This document shows positions 17,767 to 26,500 of a stretch of DNA of 64,000 bases, in pieces. The DNA is taken from NCBI GenBank assembly GCA_019637225.1, contig JAHBWC010000018.1, positions 1 through 64,000 on the forward strand, read 5' to 3'. A program made the translations under genes and the position numbers. Position 1 is the stretch's first letter. The number at the start of each line of letters is the position of its first letter. Under the pieces are notes generated by a model. That model ran no database searches, was not told the origin of the DNA, and saw only the letters and a program-made list of their open reading frames with translations. The DNA comes from Labilithrix sp. GTDB lineage: Bacteria > Myxococcota_A > Polyangia > Polyangiales > Polyangiaceae.

Positions 17767-18018
17767 GTGGGCCTCGGCTCGTGGGACCTCGTGAGGTCCG
17801 TCCTCGCAGCGTGGAGCTGGCCGGGCGCGCTCGCCGCCGGCGAGGCGGGCGTCCGCTGGCTCGCGGCCCACACGGGCGTGCCGGCGCTCCTCGTCGCGGC
17901 GGTGCTCCTCTGCGTCGGCTACCGCGTCCTCAAGCGGAGCGCCCGCTTCGCCGTCGAGGTCGCCGCGGTCGCGGTCGCGCTCGCCGCAGCCTCGGAGATG
18001 GGCTGGATCCGCTGGTAG
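17767..18018 (+). CDS. Small membrane protein, unknown function
   Basis: 83 aa from the GTG at 17767. The frame is also open upstream, with an ATG at 17662, but that part would overlap the divergent M29-like gene and has no signature. The protein has two hydrophobic helices (TGVPALLVAAVLLCVGY and FAVEVAAVAVALAAA) separated by a basic KRSAR turn, so it should be an inner-membrane hairpin. No family is recognised. It ends 61 bp before the SDR gene and may be co-transcribed with it. Confidence 0.45.
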   Translation: MGLGSWDLVRSVLAAWSWPGALAAGEAGVRWLAAHTGVPALLVAAVLLCVGYRVLKRSARFAVEVAAVAVALAAASEMGWIRW

Positions 18019-18079
18019 GTCGCGGCGCGCGCGCCTGGCGGTAGATCCGGGGCGAAGAGGGAGAGTAGAGTCCCGCGCC

Positions 18080-18847
18080 ATGAAGCTAGACGAGCTGAAG
18101 ATCATCGTGTCGGGCGGCGCCCAGGGCATGGGACGTCATTTCGCGCAGCGCCTCGCCGAGGCCGGCGCGCAGGTCGCGATCGCGGACGTGAACGAGGTCG
18201 GCCTCGCCGAGACCGTCGAGGCGTCGAAGGGTCTCCCCGGCAAGATCCACGCGCGCCGGCTCGACGTCTCGAACGAGGCCGACATCGCGTCGTACGTCGA
18301 GTGGGCGCACGGCGCGATGGGCGGGCTCAACGGCCTCATCAACAACGCCGGCATCCTCCGGGACGGGCTCCTCGTGAAGAAGGACCGCGAGTCCGGGCAG
18401 GTGAAGAAGCTCACCAAGGAGCAGTGGGACGCGGTCATCGGCGTCAACCTCACCGGCGCGACGCTGCTCGCGCGGGACGTCGTCGTGAAGATGGTCGAGT
18501 CGAACCAGCGGCCCGGCGTCATCGTGAACATCTCGAGCATCGCGCGGCACGGCAACCGCGGGCAGTCGAACTACACGGCGGCCAAGTCGGCCCTCGCGGC
18601 GAACACCGTGACGTGGTCGAAGGAGTTCGCGCCGTTCGGCATCCGCGTCGGCGCGGTCGCGCCGGGCATGATCGAGACCCCGATGACCCAGGGCATGAAC
18701 CAGAAGGCGCGCGACGCGCTCGTGGCGGCGATCCCCGTCGGCCGGATCGGCCTCCCGGAGGACATCTGGCTCGCCGTCCGTTTCGTCCTCGAGTGCGACT
18801 ATTTCGACGGCCGCACGATCGACGTCGACGGCGGACTTTCGATGTGA
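18080..18847 (+). CDS. Short-chain dehydrogenase/reductase, FabG-like
   Basis: 255 aa classical SDR. Cofactor motif SGGAQGMG is near residue 11, NNAG at the usual place, catalytic Ser in NISSIA and the YTAAK Tyr/Lys pair; the C-terminus (RTIDVDGGLSM) is typical of 3-oxoacyl-ACP reductases and their relatives. It would reduce a 3-oxoacyl thioester or another ketone with NAD(P)H. A short insertion (KKDRESGQVKKL) after NNAGILRDG is seen in some FabG-like paralogues. No fatty-acid genes are adjacent, so the substrate is open. A likely terminator hairpin follows. Confidence 0.85.
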   Translation: MKLDELKIIVSGGAQGMGRHFAQRLAEAGAQVAIADVNEVGLAETVEASKGLPGKIHARRLDVSNEADIASYVEWAHGAMGGLNGLINNAGILRDGLLVKKDRESGQVKKLTKEQWDAVIGVNLTGATLLARDVVVKMVESNQRPGVIVNISSIARHGNRGQSNYTAAKSALAANTVTWSKEFAPFGIRVGAVAPGMIETPMTQGMNQKARDALVAAIPVGRIGLPEDIWLAVRFVLECDYFDGRTIDVDGGLSM

Positions 18848-18863
18848 TGTCAGTGCTCTAGCT

Positions 18864-18894
18864 GGCCGAGCGGGATTCGGATCCCTGCTCGGCC
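18864..18894 (+). terminator. Terminator-like hairpin after the SDR gene
   Basis: The arms GGCCGAGC / GCTCGGCC (8 bp) extend inward with GGAT / ATCC and a TCGG loop, starting 16 bp after the stop. There is no U-tract. Confidence 0.6.
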
Positions 18895-18910
18895 ACCGAG
18901 CTTTCGGGGA

Positions 18911-18930
18911 CGACGCGCGAGAGCGCGTCG
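18911..18930. repeat. Perfect 8-bp-stem hairpin with GAGA tetraloop
   Basis: CGACGCGC-GAGA-GCGCGTCG, immediately downstream of the first hairpin. The GNRA loop makes it a stable RNA element; it may form a tandem terminator with the hairpin at 18864-18894. The remaining gap to 19129 is less GC-rich and probably holds the promoter of the next gene, but no clear hexamers were found. Confidence 0.5.
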
Positions 18931-19129
18931 ACGCGGCCGGCGGCGCGAAGCGCGCTCCCGGCCGCGATCGTTTTGTCGTCCCTGCGTCACCCGCGTTTGA
19001 ACGCGCCGTGTCAATGCGAATTCGTGCGACAAAGATTGCCCGTGTAGGCTGCAAGATTCCGATTGCAGGTCGGAGAGTTATCCGTCAATAGATGGAGGGT
19101 GCCGAGCGTGACGGTTCTGTGAACTTTCA

Positions 19130-20671
19130 ATGGCGATCGTCGAACTGACCCAGGAAGCCTACGCCGCCACCGAAGCGGTCGCCGAAGAAGCCGGAAAGGT
19201 TCGGGTCGCGGTCCATGATGCGTCGAGGCTCGAGTGGAGCCTGTCGCTCCCGCTGCCCGAGTCGGACGACGCGAAGCCCGCGCCCTACTCGCTGCGCGTC
19301 GAGATGCAGATCCCGCAGAACGCCTTCGTGCGCCACGTGCCGTGGGATCAGATGCAGGCCTTCACGCGCCTCGACGGTCCCGCCGTCGCGCCCGCGTCCG
19401 ACATCGTCACGATCGACGCGCTCCGGCGCGGCGCGCTCGCGATGGCCAACCAGCTCGCGCGCGCGAGCGACGGCTTCCAGCGCCATTGCCGGCTGGCGGG
19501 GTCGCTCTTCGCGACCGCGCCGCACAGCGAGCTCGAGGACGCGCTCACGATCTGGATCGAGGCCGCCGTGCGGATCGCGCAGGAGTCGCGCGAGCGGCTC
19601 GCGCGGGCGGAGGCCGACGGGGAAGAGGCGTCGGAGCTGACGCGCGAGCGCGAGCTCGTCGACGAGTACGTCAGCGTGCGGCTGTTCGAGATGCTCGCGG
19701 GCGCCGAGCGTGCGCTCTCGAACGTGATCGAGTCGAAGAGCCCCCACGCGGCGCGGCTCGCGCCGGTCGTCGCCGACGTCGAGGCGCGCCTCGCCGAGGC
19801 GCTCGCGGAGGAGCTCGCGTACCGCGAGGCGCGCGGCTTCGCGAACGCCGATCCGACGTCGTCGCAAGCGCTCGAGCAGTACCTCGACCGCTCGAGCCAG
19901 CTGAAGAAGCACTTCCAGGAGGTCCTGTTCCTCGAGCAGGAGACCTTCCAGATCGCCGAGCGCGCCTACCACTGGATCGCGGCGTTCGTCGCCGTGCTCG
20001 CGTCCACGTGGGCCTTCGCGTGGCAGATCGCGCTGATGAACCAGGCGAACGCGGCCACGACGGTGAGCTCCGGCGTCGTCGTCCTCGCGATCGTCGCCGG
20101 CCTCGTCTACGCCGGCAAGGACCGCATCAAGGAGATCGGCCGCAACTGGATGACCAACCGCGTGCAGCGCGTGTGGGGTGCCCAGCGCGTCAGCCGCTAC
20201 CGCGCGCCGCACCGCCGGCTGCCGGGACGCGACGTCGTCGTCAGCGCGCGCGAGTCGTTCAACCAGAGCGTGGCGAGCCTGCCCGATCCGCTGAACCCCG
20301 AGTGCGGCGCGCGCACGGCCATCACCGTGCTCACCTACGAGCACCGCGGCGAGGTCATCCCCAACACGCAGCTCGTGCGCTCGGGCGTGCGCCGCGTGAA
20401 GCACGTCTTCCGCTACGATCTGTCTCCGCTCTTCGCGCGCCTCGACGACGCGACGAAGCCGGTCCCCGTCCTCGACGACGCGAGCCGGCGCGTGCGCTTC
20501 ATCGACGCCCCGCGCTGCTACCGCCTGCCGGTGAGCGTCGCCATCGAGAGCGGCGGACACAAGTACACCGAGCGCGCCACGCTCGTGCTCCACAAGCGGG
20601 GCCTCGAGCGCCTCGAGCGGGACAAGGACTCGAATCCGTCCCTGGCCGAAATCGGCCTCGAGCCGAACTGA
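19130..20671 (+). CDS. Uncharacterised protein with a central two-helix membrane hairpin
   Basis: 513 aa, not recognised. Residues 1-280 are soluble, Glu/Ala-rich and helical, with an early segment rich in hydrophobic beta-like stretches. Two hydrophobic segments follow, WIAAFVAVLASTWAFAWQIAL and VSSGVVVLAIVAGLVYAG, joined by about 12 residues, so both soluble halves should face the cytoplasm. The C-terminal 190 residues are basic at first (KDRIKEIGRNWM, RVSRYRAPHRRL) and then beta-rich. It stands alone between the SDR and the rRNA-modification fusion. No function is proposed; its length and clean codon pattern support a real gene. Confidence 0.7.
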   Translation: MAIVELTQEAYAATEAVAEEAGKVRVAVHDASRLEWSLSLPLPESDDAKPAPYSLRVEMQIPQNAFVRHVPWDQMQAFTRLDGPAVAPASDIVTIDALRRGALAMANQLARASDGFQRHCRLAGSLFATAPHSELEDALTIWIEAAVRIAQESRERLARAEADGEEASELTRERELVDEYVSVRLFEMLAGAERALSNVIESKSPHAARLAPVVADVEARLAEALAEELAYREARGFANADPTSSQALEQYLDRSSQLKKHFQEVLFLEQETFQIAERAYHWIAAFVAVLASTWAFAWQIALMNQANAATTVSSGVVVLAIVAGLVYAGKDRIKEIGRNWMTNRVQRVWGAQRVSRYRAPHRRLPGRDVVVSARESFNQSVASLPDPLNPECGARTAITVLTYEHRGEVIPNTQLVRSGVRRVKHVFRYDLSPLFARLDDATKPVPVLDDASRRVRFIDAPRCYRLPVSVAIESGGHKYTERATLVLHKRGLERLERDKDSNPSLAEIGLEPN

Positions 20672-20755
20672 CCTCCCCGCGCCGGCGTCCTCGCGTCCCG
20701 ACCGCAACGAACCGGTCGAATTCGCGGTGTCCGGGTACTAGGGTGCGGCGCGGCG

Positions 20756-22549
20756 ATGCACCGAGCGCGGATGTGGCCCGACTTCAGGCAGGAGCACGTC
20801 CTCTTCGAGGACGAGGACATCATCGTCGTTCACAAGCCGGCGGGGGTGCCGAGCCAGGCGGCAGAGCCGGAGCGACCCGACGATCTCGTGCTGCGCGTGC
20901 GCTCCTTCCTCGCGGCGCGCGAGGGCAAAGAGCCCTCGCGGGTCTACCTCGGCGTGCACCAGCGGCTCGACCGAGACACGAGCGGGCTCGTCCTCTTCAC
21001 GAAGCGGCCCGAGGCGAACCCCGCGATCGCCGCGCAGCTCGAGAAGCGGCAGCTGAAGAAGCGCTACGTCGCCGGCGTCGTCGGATGGCCGGAGCGCCGG
21101 CGCGCCGCCACGCTCGACGACGAGCTCGTGAAGGGCGACGAGGGGCGGATGCAGGTGGCCGCGCCTCGTCGCGGCGCGCAGCGCGGGCGCGGTGGCCGTG
21201 ACGCCGCGCGAGGTGGCGGTGGGCCCGGACGGGCGCCCGGCCAGCGCGCGATCACGGAGGTCACGCTTCGCTCGCGCCGCGGGGAGCGGGCGCTGCTCGA
21301 TCTCGTGCTCCAGACCGGACGTACGCACCAGGCCCGCGTGCAGCTCGCGCACGCCGGCGCGCCGATCGCCGGCGACGTGCTCTACCGCGGCAGCCTCGCT
21401 CCGCGCCTCATGCTCCACGCCGTGGCGCTCGAGCTCACGCACCCCCGCACGAACGAGCGCCTCGCGATCCGCGACGATCTCGCGCGCGCCGATTTCGAGG
21501 CATGGCTCGAGCGCGGCGACGCAGGGTACGGCGTCTACGACGACAGGAGCGCGCTCGATCGCGCGCTCGCGCTCGCGGTCGAGCGACGCTGGGCCCTCGG
21601 CCACAGCGCCGATCGCGATCCGCCCGAGCGGAGGACGACGGCGTTCCGCCTCGTGAACGAGGAGGGCGACGCGCTCCCTGGGCTCGCGGTCGACGTCTAC
21701 GGCGAGCACCTCGTCGCGCAGATCTACGTCTCCGAGGAGTGGGAGAAGCCGGGCCGCCGCGAGCGCCTGCTCGACGCGCTCGACGCGCTCGGCTTCGACG
21801 GCGTCTACCTCAAGCTGCGGCCGAAGCAGGCGAACGTGCTCGTCGACACACGACGCGACGATCTCGCGCCGAGCGCGCCCGTGCGCGGGACGGCGGCGCC
21901 CGGCGAGCTCGTCGTCTACGAGGAGGGTGCGCCCTTCGCGGTCCGCCTGGGCGACGGCCTCTCGACCGGAATCTTCCTCGATCAGCGCCTGAACCGGCGC
22001 GCGGTGCGCGAGAGCGCGCGCGGCGCCGTCGTCGCGAACCTCTTCTCGTACACCTGCGCGTTCAGCGTCGTCGCCGCGCTCGGCGGGGCGCGGCGGACGG
22101 TGAGCGTGGACGCCTCGCTCGCGGCGCTCGAGCGCGGTCGCGCGGGCTTCAAGCTCGCCGGCCTCGAGCTCGGGCGGGACCACACGTTCGCGGGGGAGGA
22201 CGCGTTCACCTGGCTCGCGAAGGCCGCGAAGCGAGACGAGCGCTTCGATCTCGTGATCGTCGATCCGCCGAGCTACTCGTCGACGAAGAAGCGGCGCTTC
22301 GTGGCCGAGAGCGACTACGACGAGCTCGTCGCGCTCGCGGCGGCGGTCGTCGCGCCGGGTGGGCGGATCCTCGCGTGCTGCAACCACCGCGGGATGGCGC
22401 GGCAGAAGCTCCGGCGCCTCGTCCATGAGGGTGCGCGCGCGGCCGGCCGCGAGGCCGTCCAGCTGAAGGACCTCCCCGACGCGCCCGACTTCCCCGGCGC
22501 CGGCGGGCGTGAGCCTCACATGAAGAGCCTCCTCCTCACGCTCCGCTGA
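20756..22549 (+). CDS. Fusion: RluA-type pseudouridine synthase + RlmI-like SAM methyltransferase
   Basis: 597 aa. The N-terminal half is an RluA-family pseudouridine synthase with catalytic motif HQRLDRDTSG (Asp near residue 73) and the later GRTHQARVQLAHAG block. The C-terminal half resembles the PUA-like plus Rossmann methyltransferase RlmI/RlmL type: FLDQRLNR, the SAM site VANLFSYTCAFSVVAA and catalytic-region motif VDPPSYS. Both would modify rRNA or another structured RNA. The two active sites look intact and a Gly/Arg-rich linker-like insert (about 140-165) interrupts the synthase part. There is no frameshift at the join; this is one continuous frame from the ATG at 20756. Confidence 0.85.
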   Translation: MHRARMWPDFRQEHVLFEDEDIIVVHKPAGVPSQAAEPERPDDLVLRVRSFLAAREGKEPSRVYLGVHQRLDRDTSGLVLFTKRPEANPAIAAQLEKRQLKKRYVAGVVGWPERRRAATLDDELVKGDEGRMQVAAPRRGAQRGRGGRDAARGGGGPGRAPGQRAITEVTLRSRRGERALLDLVLQTGRTHQARVQLAHAGAPIAGDVLYRGSLAPRLMLHAVALELTHPRTNERLAIRDDLARADFEAWLERGDAGYGVYDDRSALDRALALAVERRWALGHSADRDPPERRTTAFRLVNEEGDALPGLAVDVYGEHLVAQIYVSEEWEKPGRRERLLDALDALGFDGVYLKLRPKQANVLVDTRRDDLAPSAPVRGTAAPGELVVYEEGAPFAVRLGDGLSTGIFLDQRLNRRAVRESARGAVVANLFSYTCAFSVVAALGGARRTVSVDASLAALERGRAGFKLAGLELGRDHTFAGEDAFTWLAKAAKRDERFDLVIVDPPSYSSTKKRRFVAESDYDELVALAAAVVAPGGRILACCNHRGMARQKLRRLVHEGARAAGREAVQLKDLPDAPDFPGAGGREPHMKSLLLTLR

Positions 22550-22554
22550 CGCGC

Positions 22555-22604
22555 GACGCTCGCCTCGCCGCGCGCGGTAGCGCTCTCGCGCGAGCTCGAG
22601 CGTC
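22555..22604 (+). terminator. Possible branched hairpin after the fusion gene
   Basis: The arms GACGCTCG (22555-22562) and CGAGCGTC (22597-22604) enclose a GC-rich 34-nt segment, a few bases after the stop. There is no U-tract and the loop is long, so the call is tentative. Confidence 0.35.
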
Positions 22605-22724
22605 TCGTCGTCGGGGCACGACCGCGCACGCGGTCCTCGACCGCGCGACAAGCGCCGTTGGTCGACGGGTCGCATTGCTTCCCGATGGAACGGAGCTCAC
22701 TCCATGGAGTTACCGAGGTGCTCG

Positions 22725-23282
22725 ATGACTTCCTTCGGGAGAATCTTCTTCGTGACCATCGCCGCCGGTCTCGCGACCGTCGCCGCCGCGTGCTCGGACA
22801 AGCCCAAGGAGGAGGCGGAGACGAGCGAGAAGCAGGGGGCCGAGGCGGCCTGCGAGCACATCAACGCGGTGTGCGCGAGCGCGGAGGGCTTCCGAGCGCA
22901 GGACTGCTCGAGCTCGAATGCCGCCTACGTCAGGCTGAGCGCCTCCGAGAAGGGGCAGGCGGACTCCCTCGTTCCGTGCGTCATGGCCGCGAACACCTGC
23001 GAACCGGCGCTCGACTGCCTGCGTCCGCCATCGAACAGCGCGACGCCGACGCCGCCCAAGGAGCCGCCTCCCGTGGTGGACGTCGAGGCTGCTTGCGAGC
23101 ACATCAACGACGTCTGCACGGGGCAAGCCGGCTTCCAACAGCAAGATTGCTCGGGCTCCAGCGCCGCGTACGCGAACCTGTCCCCCACGGAGAAGCAGAC
23201 GGCCAACGCGATCGCGCCGTGCATCATGAGCGCGGGCACCTGCGAGAGCGCGCTCGGATGCTTGAAGCAGCTGAGGGAATGA
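22725..23282 (+). CDS. Lipoprotein made of two six-cysteine modules
   Basis: 185 aa from the ATG at 22725, preceded by GAGGTG 4 nt upstream; an ATG at 22704 would add seven residues before the signal peptide and has no Shine-Dalgarno. The lipobox is AAAC. The mature protein holds two copies of a 60-residue module (nt 22848-23024 and 23091-23267), each reading AACEHINxVC, GFxxQDCS, AAYxxLSxxEK, PCxM, TCExALxCL. All six cysteines repeat at a constant offset of 81 residues, so three disulfides per module are likely. A Pro-rich linker joins the modules. No named family is recognised. Confidence 0.75.
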   Translation: MTSFGRIFFVTIAAGLATVAAACSDKPKEEAETSEKQGAEAACEHINAVCASAEGFRAQDCSSSNAAYVRLSASEKGQADSLVPCVMAANTCEPALDCLRPPSNSATPTPPKEPPPVVDVEAACEHINDVCTGQAGFQQQDCSGSSAAYANLSPTEKQTANAIAPCIMSAGTCESALGCLKQLRE

Positions 23283-23538
23283 GAGGCTCTCTCTCGTCGA
23301 GCGCGCCGTTCGTCTCGGGGACGAGTGGCGCGGAACGCGCATGACGGCGCGCGCGTTCGCCGCCTGAGCGAGTCGCGACCTCGCCGAGCCGCGTCCTCGC
23401 GGCCGCACGCGCGGGGGCGGCGTGGAGCGCGCGCTGCGGTCGGTGAGCCTCGCCTCGCGCCTTCGGCCCGCGCCTTCGGCGCGCCGCGCTCGTCCTCGCT
23501 TGCGCACGACGATGCGCGGCGCTACGCGGTCGGCGAGC

Positions 23539-24441
23539 ATGCGCGTCCTCGCGGCTACCGGCCGGCTCCACATCGTCGCGATCGGCGCGCTCGGCGCGCT
23601 CACGTTCGGCTGGGTCTTCTTCGGCGAGCGGATGCCTCTCGTCGCGGTCGTGGCCGGGATCGACTGGTTCCTCGTCAACCTCCTGAACCGGGTGGTGGAC
23701 CTCCCGGAGGACCGCGCGAACGGGATCGTCGGCACCGACTTCGTCGCGAAGAACCGTCGCTTGCTCCTGTGGGGCGGGCTCGGCGCGCTGGCGGCGTCGT
23801 TCGTGGGCGTGCAGCTCCTCGCCCCGTGGCTCTGGCCGTTCCGCCTCGCGTTCCACGCGCTCGGGATGGCCTACAACTGGCCGCTCCTGCCGGGGCGCCG
23901 GCGCATCAAGCAGCTGTACTTCTGGAAGAACACGGCGAGCGCGATCGGCTTCGTGCTGACCGTCTTCGCCTACCCGATCGCGACCGGCCGCGGCGCGGGC
24001 CTCGAGCTGCTCCTGGCTCCGGCGGGCGTCGCCCTGACCGCGCTGTTCTTCGTCCTGTTCGAGCTGAGCTACGAGGTCCTCTACGATCTCCGCGACGCGC
24101 CCGGCGATCGCGCCGCGGGTGTCGCGACCTATCCGGTGGTCCACGGCGAGCGGACGGCGACGCGCATCGTCGACGGCCTCGTGCTCGCGTCGTGCGCCGT
24201 CGCGATGGGCGGGTACGTCGCCGGCGCGGTGCCGTGGCGCGTCGTCGTGATGATCGCCGCGCCGCTCTTCCAGCTCGTCTACTACAAGGTCCGCGCTCGC
24301 GGTGCGCTCCGCGCCGAGCGCGCCAAGGACGGCGCGACGTCGATCGTCGACGCGCGCGACTGCATCCGCCTCACCTGGGTAGGCGCCGCGATGCTCGCCC
24401 TTTACAACGGCTGGGTGACCCTCGGATGGCCCGGCGTATGA
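23539..24441 (+). CDS. UbiA-superfamily prenyltransferase
   Basis: 300 aa from the ATG at 23539; an ATG at 23512 or a GTG at 23422 would add a basic low-complexity leader. About eight transmembrane helices are expected. The first Asp-rich motif is NRVVDLPED (NxxxDxxxD) and the second is YDLRDAPGD, the two Mg2+-diphosphate sites of UbiA enzymes. The enzyme would transfer a prenyl group in the membrane; the acceptor is not evident from sequence. Its stop overlaps the start of a CruF-like carotenoid gene, which suggests a carotenoid or other isoprenoid acceptor, as with lycopene elongases. That link is inference. Confidence 0.78.
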   Translation: MRVLAATGRLHIVAIGALGALTFGWVFFGERMPLVAVVAGIDWFLVNLLNRVVDLPEDRANGIVGTDFVAKNRRLLLWGGLGALAASFVGVQLLAPWLWPFRLAFHALGMAYNWPLLPGRRRIKQLYFWKNTASAIGFVLTVFAYPIATGRGAGLELLLAPAGVALTALFFVLFELSYEVLYDLRDAPGDRAAGVATYPVVHGERTATRIVDGLVLASCAVAMGGYVAGAVPWRVVVMIAAPLFQLVYYKVRARGALRAERAKDGATSIVDARDCIRLTWVGAAMLALYNGWVTLGWPGV

Positions 24442-25379
24442 GCATGCCGATCCTCGAGCTCGTCTGCCTCGCGATCGTCGCGATCTACGTCGTCGCGCGG
24501 CTCGTCCGTGCGCGCGCGGGGGCCGAGCGGCGCGCGTTCGTCCTCCGGTTCGGCGCGCTGGCGATCGCCGCGGCGGTCGGCGAAAACTCGATGATCCGCG
24601 CGTACGGCGCGTACGCCTACGCGCGCTCGTGGAGCCTCTTCGTCGATCAGGTGCCCGTCGTGGTCGTCCTCGTCTGGCCGGTCGTGATCGACTCCGCCGC
24701 TACGCTCGCGCGCCGCGTCATCGCGCGGGGTACCGACGAGACAGGCGCCGTCGCGCGGACGGCGCTCCTCACCGCCGCCATCGTCTTCGCGGACGCCTCG
24801 CTCATCGAGCCGATCGCGGTCCTCGCGGGGCTCTGGTCGTGGACCGAGCCGGGCCTGTTCGAGGTGCCGCTCGTGGGGATCGCCGGCTGGGCGATGTTCG
24901 CGGGCGCGGCGACGGCGGTCCTCGAGCGCGGCGCGGCGACGGCGGTCCTCGAGCGCGGCGCGCCGGAGCGGAGCGGGCGGCTCGGTCCGGCCCTCGGGAC
25001 GTACGCGCTCACGATCCTGCTCGCGCCGGCCGTCGCCCACGCGCTCGTCCTCGCGAGCTGGTGGGGGCTCTTCCGGTGGACGCAGGGCTCGATCGCGCCG
25101 GCGACCGGCATCGCCGTCGCCTGGATCGTGCTCGGGGCGGCGACGATCGCGGCCTTTCGCCTTGGACGGCGGGTCCCGCTCGCGGACGTCCTCCTGCGCG
25201 CTCCGGGCGCGGCGTTCTTCTTCGGCCTGCTCGCGATCGTCGGCGCCTCCGACGGGACCCACGGCCTTCTTTTCTTCTACGCCCTCGCGTTCGCGCCGCC
25301 GTACCTCGCTGCGATGGCGAGCCGCGTCGCCGTCGGCGACCGCGGCGCCGCAGGGATCGGCGCGCTCGCCAAGCGCTGA
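24438..25379 (+). CDS. CruF-like carotenoid biosynthesis membrane protein
   Basis: 313 aa, starting at the ATG of an ATGA overlap with the UbiA gene, so translation is probably coupled. It is a multi-pass membrane protein. GENSMIRAYGAYAYARSW, VPVVVVLVWPVVIDSA and, after SLIEPIAVLAG, LWSWTEPGLFEVPL match the conserved blocks of the carotenoid-biosynthesis family (CruF, carotenoid hydratases). In haloarchaea a UbiA lycopene elongase and CruF act together on C50 carotenoids. An exact 27-bp tandem duplication (24906-24959) inserts one extra AATAVLERG unit in a loop. No phytoene or lycopene genes are in the window. Confidence 0.72.
   Translation: MSMPILELVCLAIVAIYVVARLVRARAGAERRAFVLRFGALAIAAAVGENSMIRAYGAYAYARSWSLFVDQVPVVVVLVWPVVIDSAATLARRVIARGTDETGAVARTALLTAAIVFADASLIEPIAVLAGLWSWTEPGLFEVPLVGIAGWAMFAGAATAVLERGAATAVLERGAPERSGRLGPALGTYALTILLAPAVAHALVLASWWGLFRWTQGSIAPATGIAVAWIVLGAATIAAFRLGRRVPLADVLLRAPGAAFFFGLLAIVGASDGTHGLLFFYALAFAPPYLAAMASRVAVGDRGAAGIGALAKR
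24906..24959 (+). repeat. Exact 27-bp tandem duplication inside the CruF-like gene
   Basis: Two identical 27-bp units (24906-24932 and 24933-24959), in frame, encode AATAVLERG twice. Perfect identity suggests a recent slippage duplication. Confidence 0.9.
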
Positions 25380-25516
25380 AATTCCGCGGCTCTGCGCGTG
25401 TGCGACCGGCGCCTACCGGCACGGCGCGCTCGGCGGCCGAGGCGGCGGGCGTTCTTTTCGCCAAGCGCTGTAAGCCCCGCGCGCGGGCCGCGTTCCTTCA
25501 TGCACTGGAGGCCGCG

Positions 25517-26452
25517 ATGGTGTCGACGAAGAAGATCTGGTTGTTCCTCTGCTTGGTCCTGGTCCTCGCCGGCTGCGGCGGCGGAGTCGGGGGGAGCGGT
25601 GGCGGCGCGAAGAGCGCGGGCAACGCGCCGGAGGCCCAGGGCTACCCGCCCGCGCAGTACGCGGCCGAGTCCGTCTCCAGCCAGTCCTCCGGTCCGCGGA
25701 CGGCGTCGATCGGCGCGACCGCCGACGCGGCCCAGCCGTCCCCGGCGCCCCCGCCGCGCAGCGAGGAGAAGTCGACGTCGCGCGAGCCTTCGCCGGACAG
25801 CCGTCCGGGCCTCGGCACCGAGTGGGGAGAGACCCGCACCTCGCGCGTCCACGACGTCACGTTCGTGCGCGACTCGAGCCGTCCGTTCGCGCTCGCGACG
25901 CTGCACTACAACGATCGCCGGGGCGTCGACGCGATGGCGAACCTCGCGGCCCAGCGCGAGACGCGCCACGACGTCCCCGCCGGCGGCGGCGCGGTCACGA
26001 TCGCGATCAAGGACGCGAGCGGCAACCCGCTCGAGGCCGTGCGCGCCGGTGACCGCACGCTGGTCGTCGGGCAGGCGGGGCAGCGCTACTCGGTCGTCCT
26101 CACGAACCACACGAGCCACCGGTTCGAGTCCGTCGTGACGGTCGACGGCCTCGACGTCATCAACGGCAAGCCCGGCACGGCGGAGAACCGCGGCTACGTC
26201 CTGCTCCCGTTCGCGACGCTCGAGATCGAGGGCTTCCGCCAGAGCTCGAACGCGGTCGCGGCCTTCCGCTTCGCGGCGGTCGGCGAGTCCTACGCCGCGC
26301 AGACGGGCTCGGCGCGCAACGTCGGCGTCATCGGTGTCGCGCTCTTCGGCGAGCGCGGCGACTCCTTCGTCTCGCAGAGCGAGCTCCGCATGCGCGACAC
26401 CGCGAGCCCGTTCCCGGCCGATCCGCGGTTCGCGCAGCCCCCGCGCCGCTGA
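25517..26452 (+). CDS. Lipoprotein of unknown function with disordered N-terminus
   Basis: 311 aa from the ATG at 25517, preceded by GGAGG. The lipobox is a textbook LAGC. Residues 20-110 are Gly/Ser/Pro/Ala-rich and probably disordered. The rest (about 115-300) is beta-rich, with AGQRYSVVLTNHTSHRFE and a FATLEIEGFRQSS stretch, the look of an immunoglobulin-like or surface beta domain. No family is named. It stands alone after the CruF-like gene (137-bp gap) and converges with an amino-acid permease gene across a strong hairpin. Confidence 0.65.
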   Translation: MVSTKKIWLFLCLVLVLAGCGGGVGGSGGGAKSAGNAPEAQGYPPAQYAAESVSSQSSGPRTASIGATADAAQPSPAPPPRSEEKSTSREPSPDSRPGLGTEWGETRTSRVHDVTFVRDSSRPFALATLHYNDRRGVDAMANLAAQRETRHDVPAGGGAVTIAIKDASGNPLEAVRAGDRTLVVGQAGQRYSVVLTNHTSHRFESVVTVDGLDVINGKPGTAENRGYVLLPFATLEIEGFRQSSNAVAAFRFAAVGESYAAQTGSARNVGVIGVALFGERGDSFVSQSELRMRDTASPFPADPRFAQPPRR

Positions 26453-26500
26453 GCGCTCCGAGCCACCCACCAGCCTCTCGACCTGGGAGGCGCCAAACAG

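Noticed and set aside
22658-23344. A 228-codon frame overlapping the six-cysteine lipoprotein
   Set aside because: Different frame, no signal or motif; the lipoprotein frame has a Shine-Dalgarno, lipobox and duplicated module.
25366-25470. A 13-bp direct repeat (25366-25378 and 25458-25470) around the end of the CruF-like gene, considered as an attachment or insertion scar
   Set aside because: Too short in GC-rich DNA, and no integrase or transposase nearby.
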